In this document: positions 53,101-64,000 of the stretch, in pieces
Layout: every line of letters starts with the position of its first letter
How positions within the stretch are numbered: the stretch's first letter is position 1
DNA from: Coniochaeta sp. PMI_546
Lineage: Eukaryota > Ascomycota > Sordariomycetes > Coniochaetales > Coniochaetaceae
Reading direction: 5' to 3'
Assembly (NCBI GenBank): GCA_021432605.1
Contig: MU271146.1
Coordinates: 2,604,001 to 2,668,000, forward strand
Length of the DNA stretch: 64,000 bases
Made by a program: the position numbers and the translations under genes
Notes under the pieces: model-generated
Database searches by the model: none
Told to the model about the DNA's origin: nothing
Seen by the model: the letters and a program-made list of their open reading frames with translations, nothing else

Positions 53101-56058
53101 TCGGTACTGCGCTCCACCTCGTGCGTCTTGATCTTCTTGCCGATGAAGTGCGAGTATAGCTCGGTCTGGGAGATAAGAAAGTTGAGTTTCCTCTTCTGGC
53201 GAGCAGCTTCGCGGTCAGCCTCTTCTTTCCGGGCATTCTCCAACTCCTGCTTCTCCGCAGCCTTGCGCAGGTCACGCTCTTCCCGCTCGTTTCGTTTCCA
53301 GAAGCCCATCATATCACGCATTACTCTCTTGGCGCGGGCCTGGAGATCCTTGGTGCCCTTGTTGGTCCTGAGCTGCCATCGCTTAGCCTCTTTGGATGCC
53401 AGGATGGCGGTCTTTTTCAGGTTGGAAGCCTTCGTAGCGTAAGAATCACATGCCAGCTTGTAGACCTTGTTGACGTCCTTGCGAGCAAGGTCACGCCATA
53501 TCTGGTCGTAGATCTGGTTGTAACCCTTGGATTGGAACTTCAGCTCCAGCGAATCTTTGGGCTCCTCGACAACCTTCTCCTTCTCCTTCTCCTTGGGTTC
53601 TTTGTTCTCCTTTTCTTTCTCCGGATCATCCTTGGCAGGCTTCGACTTGCTGAATTTGATTCGGATCTTGGTTTCCTCTTTCGAGGGCAGTTCTTCTCCG
53701 GCATCGAGGGCAGCTTGAGCGGCCTCTGCAGACTCCTTCTCGGCTTGCTTTTGCTCCTTGGACTTTTTGGGACGCGGTCCGCCCCGTGCCTTGGTCTTCG
53801 CTTTGCCTGGTTCCATGTTTTCGGCTTGGAAGGTGGCCATAGTGCCACCCTCGAGATTGGGCTCTATCTGGCCTAGGTTGCGGGCAGGCCCTTTGATACC
53901 CTTCTGAAGAATGAGCTTCGTCTGCTGCACCTTCTTGTTGGCTCGCTCGGCTTCGCGAAGGTGCTTCTGCCTCTCCGCTTCGTCTTGTGCAGCAGAAGCC
54001 CGGGCGAGGGCAGCCGCCTTTTGTTCCATGGTGGTTGCCATGGACTTCTCGCGCCTTCGCTTACGCTGCATGTCCTTCTTGCGCTCCTTCTCGGCGAAGA
54101 GCTCGCGATCGCGGACTTCTTGCAGTGCTTCGTCGTAGAACAAGTCATCGTAGCGCCTCTTGCCTAGGTCGGCATGGAGACCGAGCTTCTTCGACTCAGT
54201 TTCGGCGAAGTCGCTTCGTCGGCCACGCCGCAGTGCAATCTCTCGGGACTCCATCTCCTGGCGACGACGTCGAGAACGCTCCTTCCAAGACCTGGCCTCC
54301 TCGTCGTATTCTTCCTCGACGATTTGATCAGCCTCGCCATCAAACTGTTCCATGATTTCGCGAATGCGCTTCTCTTGACCGGCATTGGGGACTTTTTGTT
54401 TCGGTACACCATTTGCTTGTCTCTTGGTTGCAGGCCGAGCCGCCGAAGGCGTTTCGAGCTTGGAGGACACGCGTCGTGAGGACGGCTTGGGAGTAGACTC
54501 GGAGTTGTTTTTTGCTTCGGGTGCGCGCTTAGCACTCCGGCGTGCGGGTTTCTTGTCCTTCTCGACCTTTTCGGTTCTGTCGGCCTTCTCGATCTTGACG
54601 GGCTTATCATCAAACACGAGAGGTGACTTGGGTCGCGAGGCGGGTATGGGCTCCGAGCTGGAGAGGATATTCGAGAAGGACATGACGTTTCGGCTAGGAG
54701 TCTAAGTAGAAGACGGGGTCAGTTGACGAGTATTCTGAAGGCCGGGGGGCATAAGCATCATACACTTGCCGAAGCGGCGGCTCTGGATGAGGCAGGAGCA
54801 GGAGAGTCTGCTCTGCCCAGAGGTGGAAGAGCTGACGACATCGGACCCGGACTCAAGCCCGGAGCTTGTCTGATGATGGGCGATTCCATCTTCCGTAACG
54901 GGCTTGGTGGACTGATTGACCCAGCGGCAGCACTTGGATGGGAATGAGAGATAGGACTTCGGGGTCGTGGGAAAGGAGAAGTATATTTGCCGTTGTAGTA
55001 GGCGGACTCTGGTGGAGGTTGCGAATAATTGTATGGGTCACGAGCCTGATGTGGTGCAGGAAAAAGGCCAGGTCAATGAATGTACAAATGATGAGATAAC
55101 TATCAATACAGAAATTGGGGGATGGGAGGAGATTCTTTGGGGTTAGGGAAAGGTAGAGCATTGCTGATGCTTAGGATTGATGATGACAGGAGAGCATAAG
55201 GATCGAAAAATGCGATGATAGGTTTGACAAAGAGAGTGATGGGGTGGCGGCATGTGGGTTGAGAGGTGAAAAGAAGTTTGGGCTTACCTTTGGTGTCGAC
55301 ACTTTCGGAGCACCGTTATTATGCCAGGATCCGGCAGCGTCAGCGGTCTGGCGTTCCTTGGCGGTTGTGCCGTTGGAAGTCGTGACGATGTCTGTTGTGG
55401 GATCGTAGAAGCTGCCAGTCGATGCTTTCTCGCGAGACGGTTCACGGAGGTCGCGATCGAGTTCACGGTCTCGATCTCGGTCTCGATCTCGGTCACGGAT
55501 GTCGTGGGGATAGTATACTGGCGGTGCGTGCAATGGTGATCTATCAGGAGCGTGCAAATTCGACGTGCCGGTTGCTAGGGGTGCCACAGGAACCGACGAT
55601 GATGTTGTGAGGCCTGCTGGTGGTTGTAAAGGCGGAGGCAGAGACGTGCCACCAGCTGGCGATGTCATGTAGTGGCTGTTGAGTATAGATCGAGAGCCGG
55701 TCACGTTGTTGTTGGTTGGAGATGTTGAGTAGGAAAGGGATGGCGGCGGTGGAGGCTGATTGTGGAAATCTGATGATCGCGTCGGAGATCGAAGACTGAA
55801 TGACGCCGCGTGGTGGTGCGAGCGCACCGGTGGTGTCGGAGCTGGAGGCGGTCCCTGACCTGCTGCGCCAGATGGCGTCGACATTATCGTTGGCGGTTGA
55901 TGTCCAGGCACTCCTGCTGGCGCCGGATTAACCGAGCTCCCCGGGTTGAGGATATCGCGCAGTCGCCCGCGGTCTTCCCGGCTACTGCTATTGCTGCTGT
56001 TGTCTTCGCCAAAATGACGCGGCTGTTGCAAAACTGCCGGGTGGAAATTGGAATCCAT
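50143..56058 (-). CDS. INO80: INO80 chromatin-remodelling ATPase
   Basis: Four exons, complement(join(50143..50300,50363..54701,54764..55045,55288..56058)), 1849 aa; introns of 62, 62 and 242 nt all keep frame. Residues 1-350 are disordered and Pro/Ser/His-rich with an RDRDRD run, as in Aspergillus INO80. [12 protein letters not shown] at ~358 is the conserved fungal block. Next come a Lys/Glu-rich charged region and the DBINO domain (~745-875, ending [11 protein letters not shown]), which binds actin-related proteins. The SNF2 core has ADEMGLGKT (~1015) and DEAQ (~1123). The long INO80 insert precedes the helicase C domain ([25 protein letters not shown] ~1675). The last exon adds a basic tail ([17 protein letters not shown]). 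It slides nucleosomes and exchanges H2A.Z in transcription and repair. Confidence 0.95.
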
Positions 56059-57747
56059 GATGGCAGAATCTCAACTTGGCGCACTGATCTGTGCGTGCTG
56101 ACAGCCGATCTCCCCTCACTCCAGATCCACGCGCGACAAACCGTGCTTGGTGGTGTTGGACCCTACCGGCGACCCATTGGGAGTTACAAGTCGGGTGTAA
56201 AGATTGGTCCTCGATCAGCTAGCAAGGTTGTCCATACGCGCACGGCTTAGGTCTAAAGAACGAAGCTTCGATTCCGCGTTCCGAGGAAAGTACGGCGTGT
56301 CGCGATCCCACTGTCAAGAGAAAAGCGAGGTGCTGCTGTAGAGGGGTAGAGCAGCGAAAGTTGGCAACGGTGCCTGGTGATGCGACGTTTGATGTCGATA
56401 TGAATTGGTTTGGTGAAGGGTCGTAGATGCGGAGTTGGACACGCGGCACTGAGAGTTGAAGTTTTGTGTGGGATAGCAGGATGGTGAAGTAATGTACGGA
56501 TTGGGGTTGGCAGAGCCAGACATGTATTGAGATCTTAGTCTAATTTGTTGGTCGATTTTGCCATGGCCTGGCCTTCTGAGTCCTGGCCTGATGGAATCAC
56601 GTACGTATATATCCGTACGTCGTTGGTACAGGTCGATGTGGTCAAGTAGGGAGGCGATGATCAATAAAGTCACAGGTAAATACCAAAAAAAAAAAAAGAA
56701 AGGAAAAAAAGTCACAAACCCCAGTTCATTCTCGCACATTGGAGTCGATTCAGCTCTGGGTGCAATCCCGAGTCCTCTGACAGTCATTTGGACCCAGAGT
56801 AAATATCCCAGGTTCCGCCCGTTTACCATTTCTCCGCCTCGCTGTTGTCTCGAGCGTTTCCCCGCCTCCCCTTCTTTCTTTTCCTTTCCGACACTCTCGC
56901 GACCGTCTAGATTTTTGAGTGCTGGCCAAGGCTCAGCCCGGGAAAGCAAAAGCCCCACATCGAGTGGGCCCATCCACTCTGGCACCAGCCCACCAGTTGG
57001 CACACACTACCACCACCACAAGTACCAGGTATACAGCCCCTGCTGCCACCCCAGCATTTCTGTCCGTCATGACCAAGCTGCTGATTCCGATGAGTGGAAG
57101 CCATGATTGCACGACTCACGACTGCAACGAGTATGCGACGGAGGGAAGGATCGTGTCGTATGTATTGACGGTAATTGCGTAAGTAATTTTTCTCTTCAGG
57201 CATGTCAAAGAGCATGCCACTGGAGAGTTCAGTCCAGTTTCCGCAGACTGTTCACTTCTTCTCCCTGCTCATGACGCGCTTTTTGCCGGCCCGTGATCGC
57301 AGCGGTTGGGACGCTGGCAAGTGAGCAAGAAAATGAGAGTCGGCAACGAGCTGTTCAGACAGTGACAAGAGAGGCACTTTAGTCGAGTGGCCCAAGACAA
57401 GTGAAGCTTCGAGCGTAATTTTCATTCAGAGTGCTGGTCCGTACTCGTCCATAAGGAACGGCATGTCTATCCCTAAATCCTCTCATTGCAAGGCCTCGCC
57501 CCCCAGGATATCAGTCCCTCGGTCCATTGAGGCGCTCCCTAATACGCGCCTTAGTGCCATCCGTCCGCCATTCTTCCAAATATCAGCCTGCCTTCATGGC
57601 TCCAGGCAAGAGGATATGCAGGACTGTACCTTTCTGGTTCCTCAAATTATATGGTGAGAAGCGGACAACAAACGACAACAGAAGAGAGGGTGGCTAAGCA
57701 CCTCACTGCCGAGAGTGCAGCTTTGCATCTAGCCCAACACTCTCTAT
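56059..57747. other. 1.7-kb stretch: INO80 upstream region and ARB1 3' flank
   Basis: Contains the INO80 promoter and leader. A near-pure A tract on the plus strand at about 56687-56710 is a T tract on the INO80 sense strand, a common nucleosome-poor promoter mark. Open frames on both strands here have no protein features. Confidence 0.45.
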
Positions 57748-59900
57748 CTACACCGCACCAGCAGAGATCATCTTCTTCCGCAGGTAGTTCTTGTAGTCGG
57801 CTATCGAGCCATCCCAGGGCCTGATCGTCTTGTTCTCGCACACCAAGATCTGCTTCGCGATCTTGTCCAGCAACCTGTAAAGCCGAATTAGCGCATGCTC
57901 TGACATTCTAGTGAGTTGTTCTGAGCGGGATGGACTTACCTGAAATCGTGACTGACAACTACAACACCTCCGCTGAAGGCATTAATGGCGTCCGCCAGAC
58001 TGTCAATGGTGGGAATATCCAAGCCGTTGGTCGGCTCGTCCAGCAGCAGCATGTTCGGGCTCTCGATAGCCAAGAGCGCAAACACGATTCTGCTCTTCTG
58101 GCCCTCTGACAGAGTGCCAATCAGCGCTGTCTGCGCCTCGCCAGTCAGGCCGTATTTGCCCAGCTGTTGACGCCAGTACTGGTAGTCTTGGGACTTGCTG
58201 CTGTACTTGTCGCGAACGAAGTCGAGAGCGCTCTTGGTAAGGTCAAGCTGCTCAGCAGAGTGCTGAGAGTAGAGACCCAACTTCAAGTGAGTGTGGCGTG
58301 TGACAGAACCTTGAGTTGGTGAGAGCTTGCCGGTCATGAGGCGCAGCAGTGTCGACTTGCCCACACCGTTAGGGCCCACGAGAGCCGTACGTGAGTCCAT
58401 GTCGAATCCTAGATCGAGGTTGCGATATAGATCGTCCTTGGGGTCGCCCGAGTAGGAGAAGGTGACATTGTCGAAAGACAGAACAGGGGGGGGAAGCTTC
58501 TCTACGTCGGCGAAGCGGAAAGTGAACACCCTGTCCTGCTCAACCGGCTGGATGAAGCCGTCGGCCTCCATCTTGTCCAGAATCTTCTGCCTTGACTTGG
58601 CCTGCCTGACCAAGTTGGCATACGTACCAGCACTGGCAATGAACTTCTTGATATGCACAATCTCGTCTTGCTGCTTCTGGTACGCCTTCATCTGGTTGGT
58701 CTCGTGTTCGGCGCGCGTCTTCACGTAGGTGTCATAGTTGCCGCCATAATACTGCAAAGCCTTTCCTCGCATGTCGATGATGCTAGTGCACACACCGTTA
58801 AGGAAATCTTCAGAGTGAGAGACGAGAACGAGGGTGCGGTCCCATTTCTTGAGGTATTCTTCAAGCCACACACACGCCTCCAGATCCAAATGTGCGGTAG
58901 GGTCATCGAGAAGGAGGAGCGACGGCTTGACGAAGAGAGCTTTTCCGAGAGCAACTCGCATCCTCCAGCCACCAGACATGTCTTTCGTCTTCTTGTGGAT
59001 TGTCTTCTTGTCAAAGCCCAGACCAGTCAGAATGAGGGAAGCACGAGTGGCAAAGGTTGAAGGGTCCATGGTCTCCATGTGCTATTGTCGTAATCTCGTC
59101 AGTAAACAGACTGATGCGCATCCAGGTGCGTAATCAAGCTTCACATACCTCGTAGAGGTCCATCAGAATCGGAGACTCGGGACCCTCCTCTTCGAGTAGC
59201 TTCTCAGCCAACTTATCAAGCCGCTCCACCTCTTTCTCGGCCTCAGTCACCACCCACTCCAGGGCACCGAGATCACTCGGCGGAGCGGGCTCGTTGAGTA
59301 GATAGATGTCGACATGCTCGGGGATGGGAAACTCGCGTGCAGCGATTGCCCTCAGGAGTGTACTCTTGCCACATCCGTTCTCACCGAGTAGACCATATCG
59401 CCGGCCCATAGTCAATTCCATTGTCGAGTCTGTAATCAGCACACGTCCGTGGAAGACCAAACTGACACTGATAATCTTGACGTCCTTGCTCGTGGGTGTC
59501 GATGCCAGCACTCCTACAACAGAATTAGCGAATCGATACATTCTAGATGCATCCAAGACTTCGTACCCGTCACGACTCGGTCGCTGATCTAAAGTAGAGA
59601 ATATTGTGGTCAGTGTCATGAAGCCATCAAGGCGGGCCGGCAAAGATAACTTACTCCGAATTTGTCAACTTGCTCTGTAAGTTTCTTGACAGTTTCCATC
59701 TTGTCGGCCCCGGTCGCAGGCTCATCAGACTGGATGGGATTTCCATGAGCGTCGAGTTGCTCCTCATTATCACTGGCGGCGGCACTGGCAGCGGCACTGG
59801 CATTCTTGCTGTTCGCTTTGCTAGAGAGTCGAGAGGTTGCGGACTTCTTTCCCTCTGCCGCTTTCTTCGCCATTCTTTTTTCTTTGGATGACGAAACCAT
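57748..59900 (-). CDS. ARB1: ABC-F ATPase ARB1 (ribosome biogenesis)
   Basis: Five exons, complement(join(57748..57874,57940..59081,59149..59513,59567..59588,59655..59900)), 633 aa. The 22-nt second exon codes ISDRVVTG and is needed to keep frame. The N-terminal ~75 residues are Lys/Ser/Ala-rich. Two ABC domains follow: Walker [10 protein letters not shown] (~136), signature MSGGWRMR and Walker [13 protein letters not shown] in the first; Walker [10 protein letters not shown] (~452), signature LSEGQKSR and Walker [13 protein letters not shown] in the second. There are no membrane segments, as in ABC-F proteins. The LSDR..TGVLAS block and overall length fit yeast Arb1/ABCF2, which shuttles between nucleus and cytosol in 40S and 60S assembly. 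In the first domain DD replaces the usual DE after Walker B, as in many ABC-F proteins. Confidence 0.93.
59567..59588 (-). other. 22-nt microexon of ARB1
   Basis: Flanked by TTTAG and GTACGA on the sense strand and by introns of 66 and 53 nt. Its seven codons plus one base restore a conserved ARB1 block between exons 1 and 3; skipping it would shift the frame. Confidence 0.75.
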
Positions 59901-60661
59901 GTTGGGCAGTCTGTGTGGCTATTATCTCTGAAAAAGAATGAGGTGGTGAGATCGGGGGCAAGATCTCGACGATGTATAGATGGTGATGTGGTGGGAGTAT
60001 GATGTTGGGCCACTTCAGTTTTTTGGAGGGGTCGTTCTTTAAAAATTGAAAACCCGTTCGCCCCGCGGTGACCCACTTCTAATTCTGGAGCCAATGGGAC
60101 TGAACCCCACCAGTGTCTTCAACAACCCGCCTTAGGTACTGTGTATATGGCAGTCATGGGAAGGTAGGTACCTTATCTTACAGGAGGGTTCCTACACGCT
60201 TAGGTGGGCACCTGGAACAATAAAGTTGCTGGCTACCCGTGTACGGCAAGCAAGCGATAGAGTACGGACGCGAGGAAAACCTCCTTGCACGGTCAACGTC
60301 GGCAAAGCCGGAATCGTCCTTTTCTTTGTCTGGTCTCCTGCCTCTGTCCTATCGTTCTTCATCTTTCGAGGCGTGCAGACCGTCTCAACTACCTTTGTTC
60401 GACGAGCCACGATGACGTCACTCGACGCCTTGCGTTGATCCAACTTGCCTTGCAAGTCAAGCATAACGAGTACAACGTCCGGCGCATAGTGTAGTCCCGC
60501 GGTCTTCCTGTCGTTCATCCTAGACATGGCACAGTGAAGTGCTTCAACCGTAATGACCGACGTCTTAGCATCCAACACAATCGACTGTTCCAAAGATACG
60601 GTCGAGCACGCGACTAAGCAACAATACTTGTTATATGCGGGACCAGTGGCAATGCCCTCGT
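59901..60661. other. Intergenic stretch
   Basis: ARB1 promoter and 3' flank of the next gene. Short frames at 60192-60593 show no domain. Confidence 0.45.
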
Positions 60662-61963
60662 TCAGGATTTCGATGCAGCAGAAACTCGTGGCCCTCTGAA
60701 TATATCGCTCTTCTCTCCTTCACGAGCCGGATGGTCTGTCGCTATATTTCCCCTCTGCATAGCAAAGTCAAGTGTTGAATCAGTAAGCGTCATCCACTGC
60801 GCCTGCGCTTCGCCTCTCGCTGCCCTGGTTCGCTCCGCCTCATCTGGGACATGGTCTGGCGGCCACGGCGTCGCATAGTGCGTTCCCGTAATCTTGAAGC
60901 CGGGAAGAGGCTTGCGTGCTGGGACGGATTGCAGGGATGGGCCTTTCCAGTGGGAGTCGAGGGCGACAGACGCCCTCTGAAGTGATTCTGCTATTGGAGA
61001 TTCAGGCACGTGTCGCTCTGTCACCGCTGTTGGCAGCTGCAGAAATGGTGATACAAGGGGGCCGCCATGGTCAGTGGCCGGAAGTGGTCCAAGCTCGACT
61101 ACCGGCGACGTTGAGGGTTTTCGTTGCTGCCGGTGACTTGGCTCCGGTGGATAGGGTCGGGCAAGTACCACTACTGCTTCGCCCGTACCTGGAAGGTACA
61201 TGATTTGAGGAGTTGGTATGTGATGGCCGCTGCGGAATTGACGGCTGCAGAGGAGGAAGAAGAAAAATATCCCGTGGATTAGCCTGCCAATGTCAGTGGA
61301 CACCTAATCATTCGGCTAATTCGTCGTCGATGAACTTACAATAGAACGACCAGGAACACGAAAACAGCTATATACTGCGTTGTTTTGGTCGTTCCCGAGT
61401 ACCACCAGGCCGCCGAAGGGATATACCAGTAGCCGTCGTCATAAAGTCCAGCCCAGAAACCTGCTATAGAAGCAGCTACAAGCAGACATATCAGTCCGTC
61501 CGCAGGTAAGTGGACACGGCGAGGCATGCCTCTGTGGTTGTGACGCAGCCCGACCACAAAGAACTCTATCGCGTTCCATATTGTCAAGCAGATACCCTAC
61601 AACAAAGGTCAGTTTGGATTCAACTCACTTAGGGCCACATCAATTCACCGGCACTATGAGCGGCGTCAATCTGTACTTCTCACTGTCGTAGAAGCTCGGA
61701 AGCAGCTGAAGCCCTATGACAGCGATTATGAAGGCTGAGAGGAGCGAGAGAACGCGAAGAGCTATGCTGGTTATAAACCAGCCTCGTCCGGAGTGGCCTT
61801 CATCGTCTAGCTTCCATTGTCGAAGTTCGTCGGGTGTCAACTTGGCAGTCGACGAGGGCACCTGAGCAAGCCAGGACTCGATGGCGGGATTTACCGGTGG
61901 TAGCGGTGGAGGCTGTCCGCGGAGCGTGTTCTTCTTCAGGGTCCGGCGAGGCGGGTCCGCCAT
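60662..61963 (-). CDS. Four-helix membrane protein of unknown function
   Basis: CDS complement(join(60662..61283,61340..61596,61649..61963)), 397 aa, ATG at 61963 (MADPPRRTLKKNTLRG); both introns keep frame and the joins restore hydrophobic helices. Membrane segments: WFITSIALRVLSLLSAFIIA, LIVPVGICLTIWNAIEFFVV (across the first junction), LICLLVAASIAGFWAGLY, and YIAVFVFLVVLLLIHGIFFF (across the second). The layout with short cytosolic ends recalls fungal MARVEL-like proteins. The last ~190 residues are polar and Pro-rich (PATDHGGPLVSP, RKPLPGFKITGTHYATPWPP), probably cytosolic and regulated. I do not recognise a named family. Confidence 0.65.
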
Positions 61964-62980
61964 TGAACACGGGATTGCGGCCAGGCAATCAACGGAACGC
62001 CAGAATTGGTGGATGATGATGAGTATAGATAGACTGCACGGGTTCCCCAGCCTATACACTCTATACCGACACGGTGGGAAGCTCTCCCCAGGATACCGAG
62101 ATGGCAGGATCGGAGGATGAAAACTTTCGCAGAACCATAGCAGTCCAAACTTTGCTGGACGCTGTCCGTCAGAATGGATGATCCTGACAGAAGGACTCGA
62201 GGAGCAACAATAAAGCAGGGTGAAGATGGGGTGATTGACGCGATCACCAAAGTCTGGGGGGCACTCTGTTCGGTAAACCGTCCATATTTTCTGACAGAGT
62301 CCGCTGGAACCCGAAGGTAAAGACCTATTTGGGCTCGTGGCGTGGGATGTTGGTCTACACGTGGATGACACGAGGTGAGAGAGTTCGTGTGTTTTAAGCT
62401 TTTAGGCAGCAGAATTACATCAACTTTGATACGCCAATGCGTTTTCCTGCCATTCAAACTCGGATAACAGGTCGAACCCCCGTCGCGGTCGTGGTGATTG
62501 AACAAGATGAGATGTCAAAAGGGCTGGGTTTCGACACCTTCTGTGCAATTGCAGAAGCTGCATAAGAAGGACGAGCCTAGTCGACATGCCCATATCAAGC
62601 AGATATACAGGCCTTCCGTCCCACGCCGGGCAAAAACTCGCTGTGGTGATTTTGTTGCAGAGGTCCCCGTGAAAACAGGCCAAGATGTACCTCGGCATGG
62701 TCGGCGCTACTCCGCGGCGCGCCCGGACCTAAGAAGGCGACGGGCAAGAAACTCAGAGGGATAGAGTCAGCGACGTCAGCGTCGTCAGCGATGTCAGCGA
62801 TGTCAGCGGCATCAGCACAGCGACGCCGACAGATAAATATCCGCACGATATCGGCTTTCGATCGTGCTGTTGTTTCAGTAAATCCGATTAAAGATTACCG
62901 AATGCGCGCGTCAGCCGATGCCAGCCTTATACAACCTTTCCCTTTCTTCCGCTAGAGAACCTTGAGATAAAGCCGCCACT
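61964..62980. other. Divergent intergenic stretch
   Basis: 5' flanks of the four-helix gene (minus) and of the dehydrogenase gene (plus), with a short tandem repeat at 62765-62818. No gene supported. Confidence 0.45.
62765..62818. repeat. 9-bp imperfect tandem repeat
   Basis: GTCAGCGAT-like units recur about six times in a row with single-base changes. It lies outside coding sequence, some 160 bases before the next ATG. Confidence 0.7.
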
Positions 62981-64000
62981 ATGGACCATGCTACGCACTT
63001 GGTTACCGGAGGCTGTGGACTTCAGGTTCGTGATATATTATTCTTGTGCAATTTTTGTAAAGCGTTGGCTGACTCAGCTGTTCCAGGGCGCGCACATAGT
63101 CCTGAAACTGCGGGAAGCGTTTCCCAGATCCTCTATAGTAGTAATGTCTCGCAACCCAACTGTGAACACCTTCAGTGGCGTTCAGTACCTCGCCGGTGAT
63201 ATCACAAGTCCCTCGGATATCAACCGTGTGTTCACCGCCGTGCGCCCTACCGTTGTGATTCACTGTGCTGGTGCCATGACTGTGTCGCGCGCGGCCGTCC
63301 CCGAAGACGTGGTGCGCAAGATCAACGTGGATGGCACGCGTCTAATCCTAGACGCGAGTAAACGCTTCGGTGTAAAGGCCTTCGTCTTCACCAGCAGCGC
63401 CAGCGTGGCGCAGAAGTACGATGGCGGCTTCAGGGATCTGATCAACTGCGACGAGACGGCTCCGACAGTGGAAGAGGAAGACGGCGGGCTGATATATCCG
63501 CGGACCAAGGCCGCAGCGGAACGTCTTGTTCTCGCGGCCGACGACCCAGCCGCTATGAGAACCGTGAGCTTGCGGCCGGCGGCAATCTATGGCGAATATG
63601 ATTCCGACCTTATCCCCGGCTTCATCGCCAGCTTGCGCGGAGGCAGAGCAGGTCAACAAATCGGTGATGGAAAGAATCTCTTTTCAATCACTTATGGAGG
63701 CAACTCGGCCGATGCACACCTACTGGCCGCCGCGCGCCTCCTTGAACCAGACCCGGCTGGCGTCGCTGGCGAGGCTTTCTTCGTCACCAACGATACGCCG
63801 GTTCCATTCTGGGACTTTGCCAGAGCGGTGTTCCGTGCCGCTGGTGATACGACACCGCGAGAGAAAGTACGAGTTGTCAACCCTTCTGTTGCCTTCTGTA
63901 TCGCCTGGGTTTCGGAATGGATTGCCTGGTTCACTGGGTCGAAGCCGATGCTGGCAACTGCGATGGTGAAATACTGTACCATGAACAGATGGTACAATAT
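62981..64000 (+). CDS. 3-beta-hydroxysteroid dehydrogenase/ERG26-like SDR (3' end outside window)
   Basis: CDS join(62981..63025,63087..>64000). A 15-codon first exon (MDHATHLVTGGCGLQ) joins GAHIVLKLREAFP across a 61-nt intron to build the extended-SDR nucleotide motif TGGCGLQGAHIV. Later features are VVIHCAGAMTVSRA, FVFTSSASVAQ (catalytic Ser), YPRTK (catalytic Tyr and Lys), LRPAAIYGEYD and NLFSITYGGNSADAHLLAA. These fit the 3-beta-HSD/isomerase family, which includes sterol-4-alpha-carboxylate 3-dehydrogenase (ERG26) of ergosterol synthesis. Close to the window edge a hydrophobic stretch (PSVAFCIAWVSEWIAWFTG) could be membrane-attached. Whether it is ERG26 itself or a paralogue cannot be told; sterol specificity is inferred. 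Confidence 0.85.

Noticed and set aside
56687-56710. A-rich run that might be the poly-A tail of a retroposed sequence
   Set aside because: No target-site duplication or processed coding sequence is seen next to it, and its place before INO80 fits a promoter T tract on the sense strand.

Overview
The window is nuclear DNA of a filamentous ascomycete (Pezizomycotina). Genes lie 0.3-3 kb apart on both strands. Most carry one to five short introns (53-106 nt, one of 242 nt) with GTANGT-like donors, CTRAC branch points and YAG acceptors. The gene set is fungal: a GH72 glucanosyltransferase, a Ytp1-like protein, an UstYa-like protein, a TRI12-type transporter relic and INO80 with a DBINO domain. 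Exon joins were derived by hand from reading frames and splice signals; no transcript data were available. I saw no tRNA, rRNA, CRISPR array or intact transposon.

Layout. 0-10 kb: the 3' end of an unidentified gene, an expansin-like secreted protein, a small secreted cysteine-rich protein with an internal duplication, a divergently transcribed UstYa-like (DUF3328) gene, a CDC123-like gene and a secreted glycine-rich protein. 11-22 kb: a double-GFA-domain protein, a Ytp1-like membrane protein, an M20 amidohydrolase, a lipoxygenase and a small basic nucleolar-type protein. 23-27 kb: a decayed TRI12/siderophore-type MFS transporter, convergent with an intact ferric-reductase-like gene. 27-30 kb: PDX2 and PDX1, head to head, the two subunits of pyridoxal 5'-phosphate synthase. 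30-36 kb: a CVNH-like secreted protein, about 3 kb without a supported gene, and a Git3-like seven-helix receptor. 36-50 kb: a Gfo/Idh/MocA oxidoreductase, an F-box protein, a lipid-droplet-hydrolase-like protein, a decayed BCS1-like AAA ATPase, a small hypothetical gene, a GPI-anchored GH72 enzyme and a promethin/LDO-like membrane protein. 50-64 kb: INO80, the ABC-F protein ARB1, an unknown four-helix membrane protein and the start of a 3-beta-HSD/ERG26-like gene cut by the window edge.

How genes work together. PDX1 and PDX2 form one enzyme and share a promoter region. LDAH-like and promethin-like genes both point to lipid droplets. The ferric reductase and the dead MFS gene may be what is left of an iron-uptake pair. 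The most unusual locus is at 3.1-5.5 kb. There a signal-peptide protein, built from two near-identical 16-residue units each split by a dibasic site, faces an UstYa-like gene. This resembles fungal RiPP precursor/oxidase pairs in outline, but no other tailoring gene is visible.
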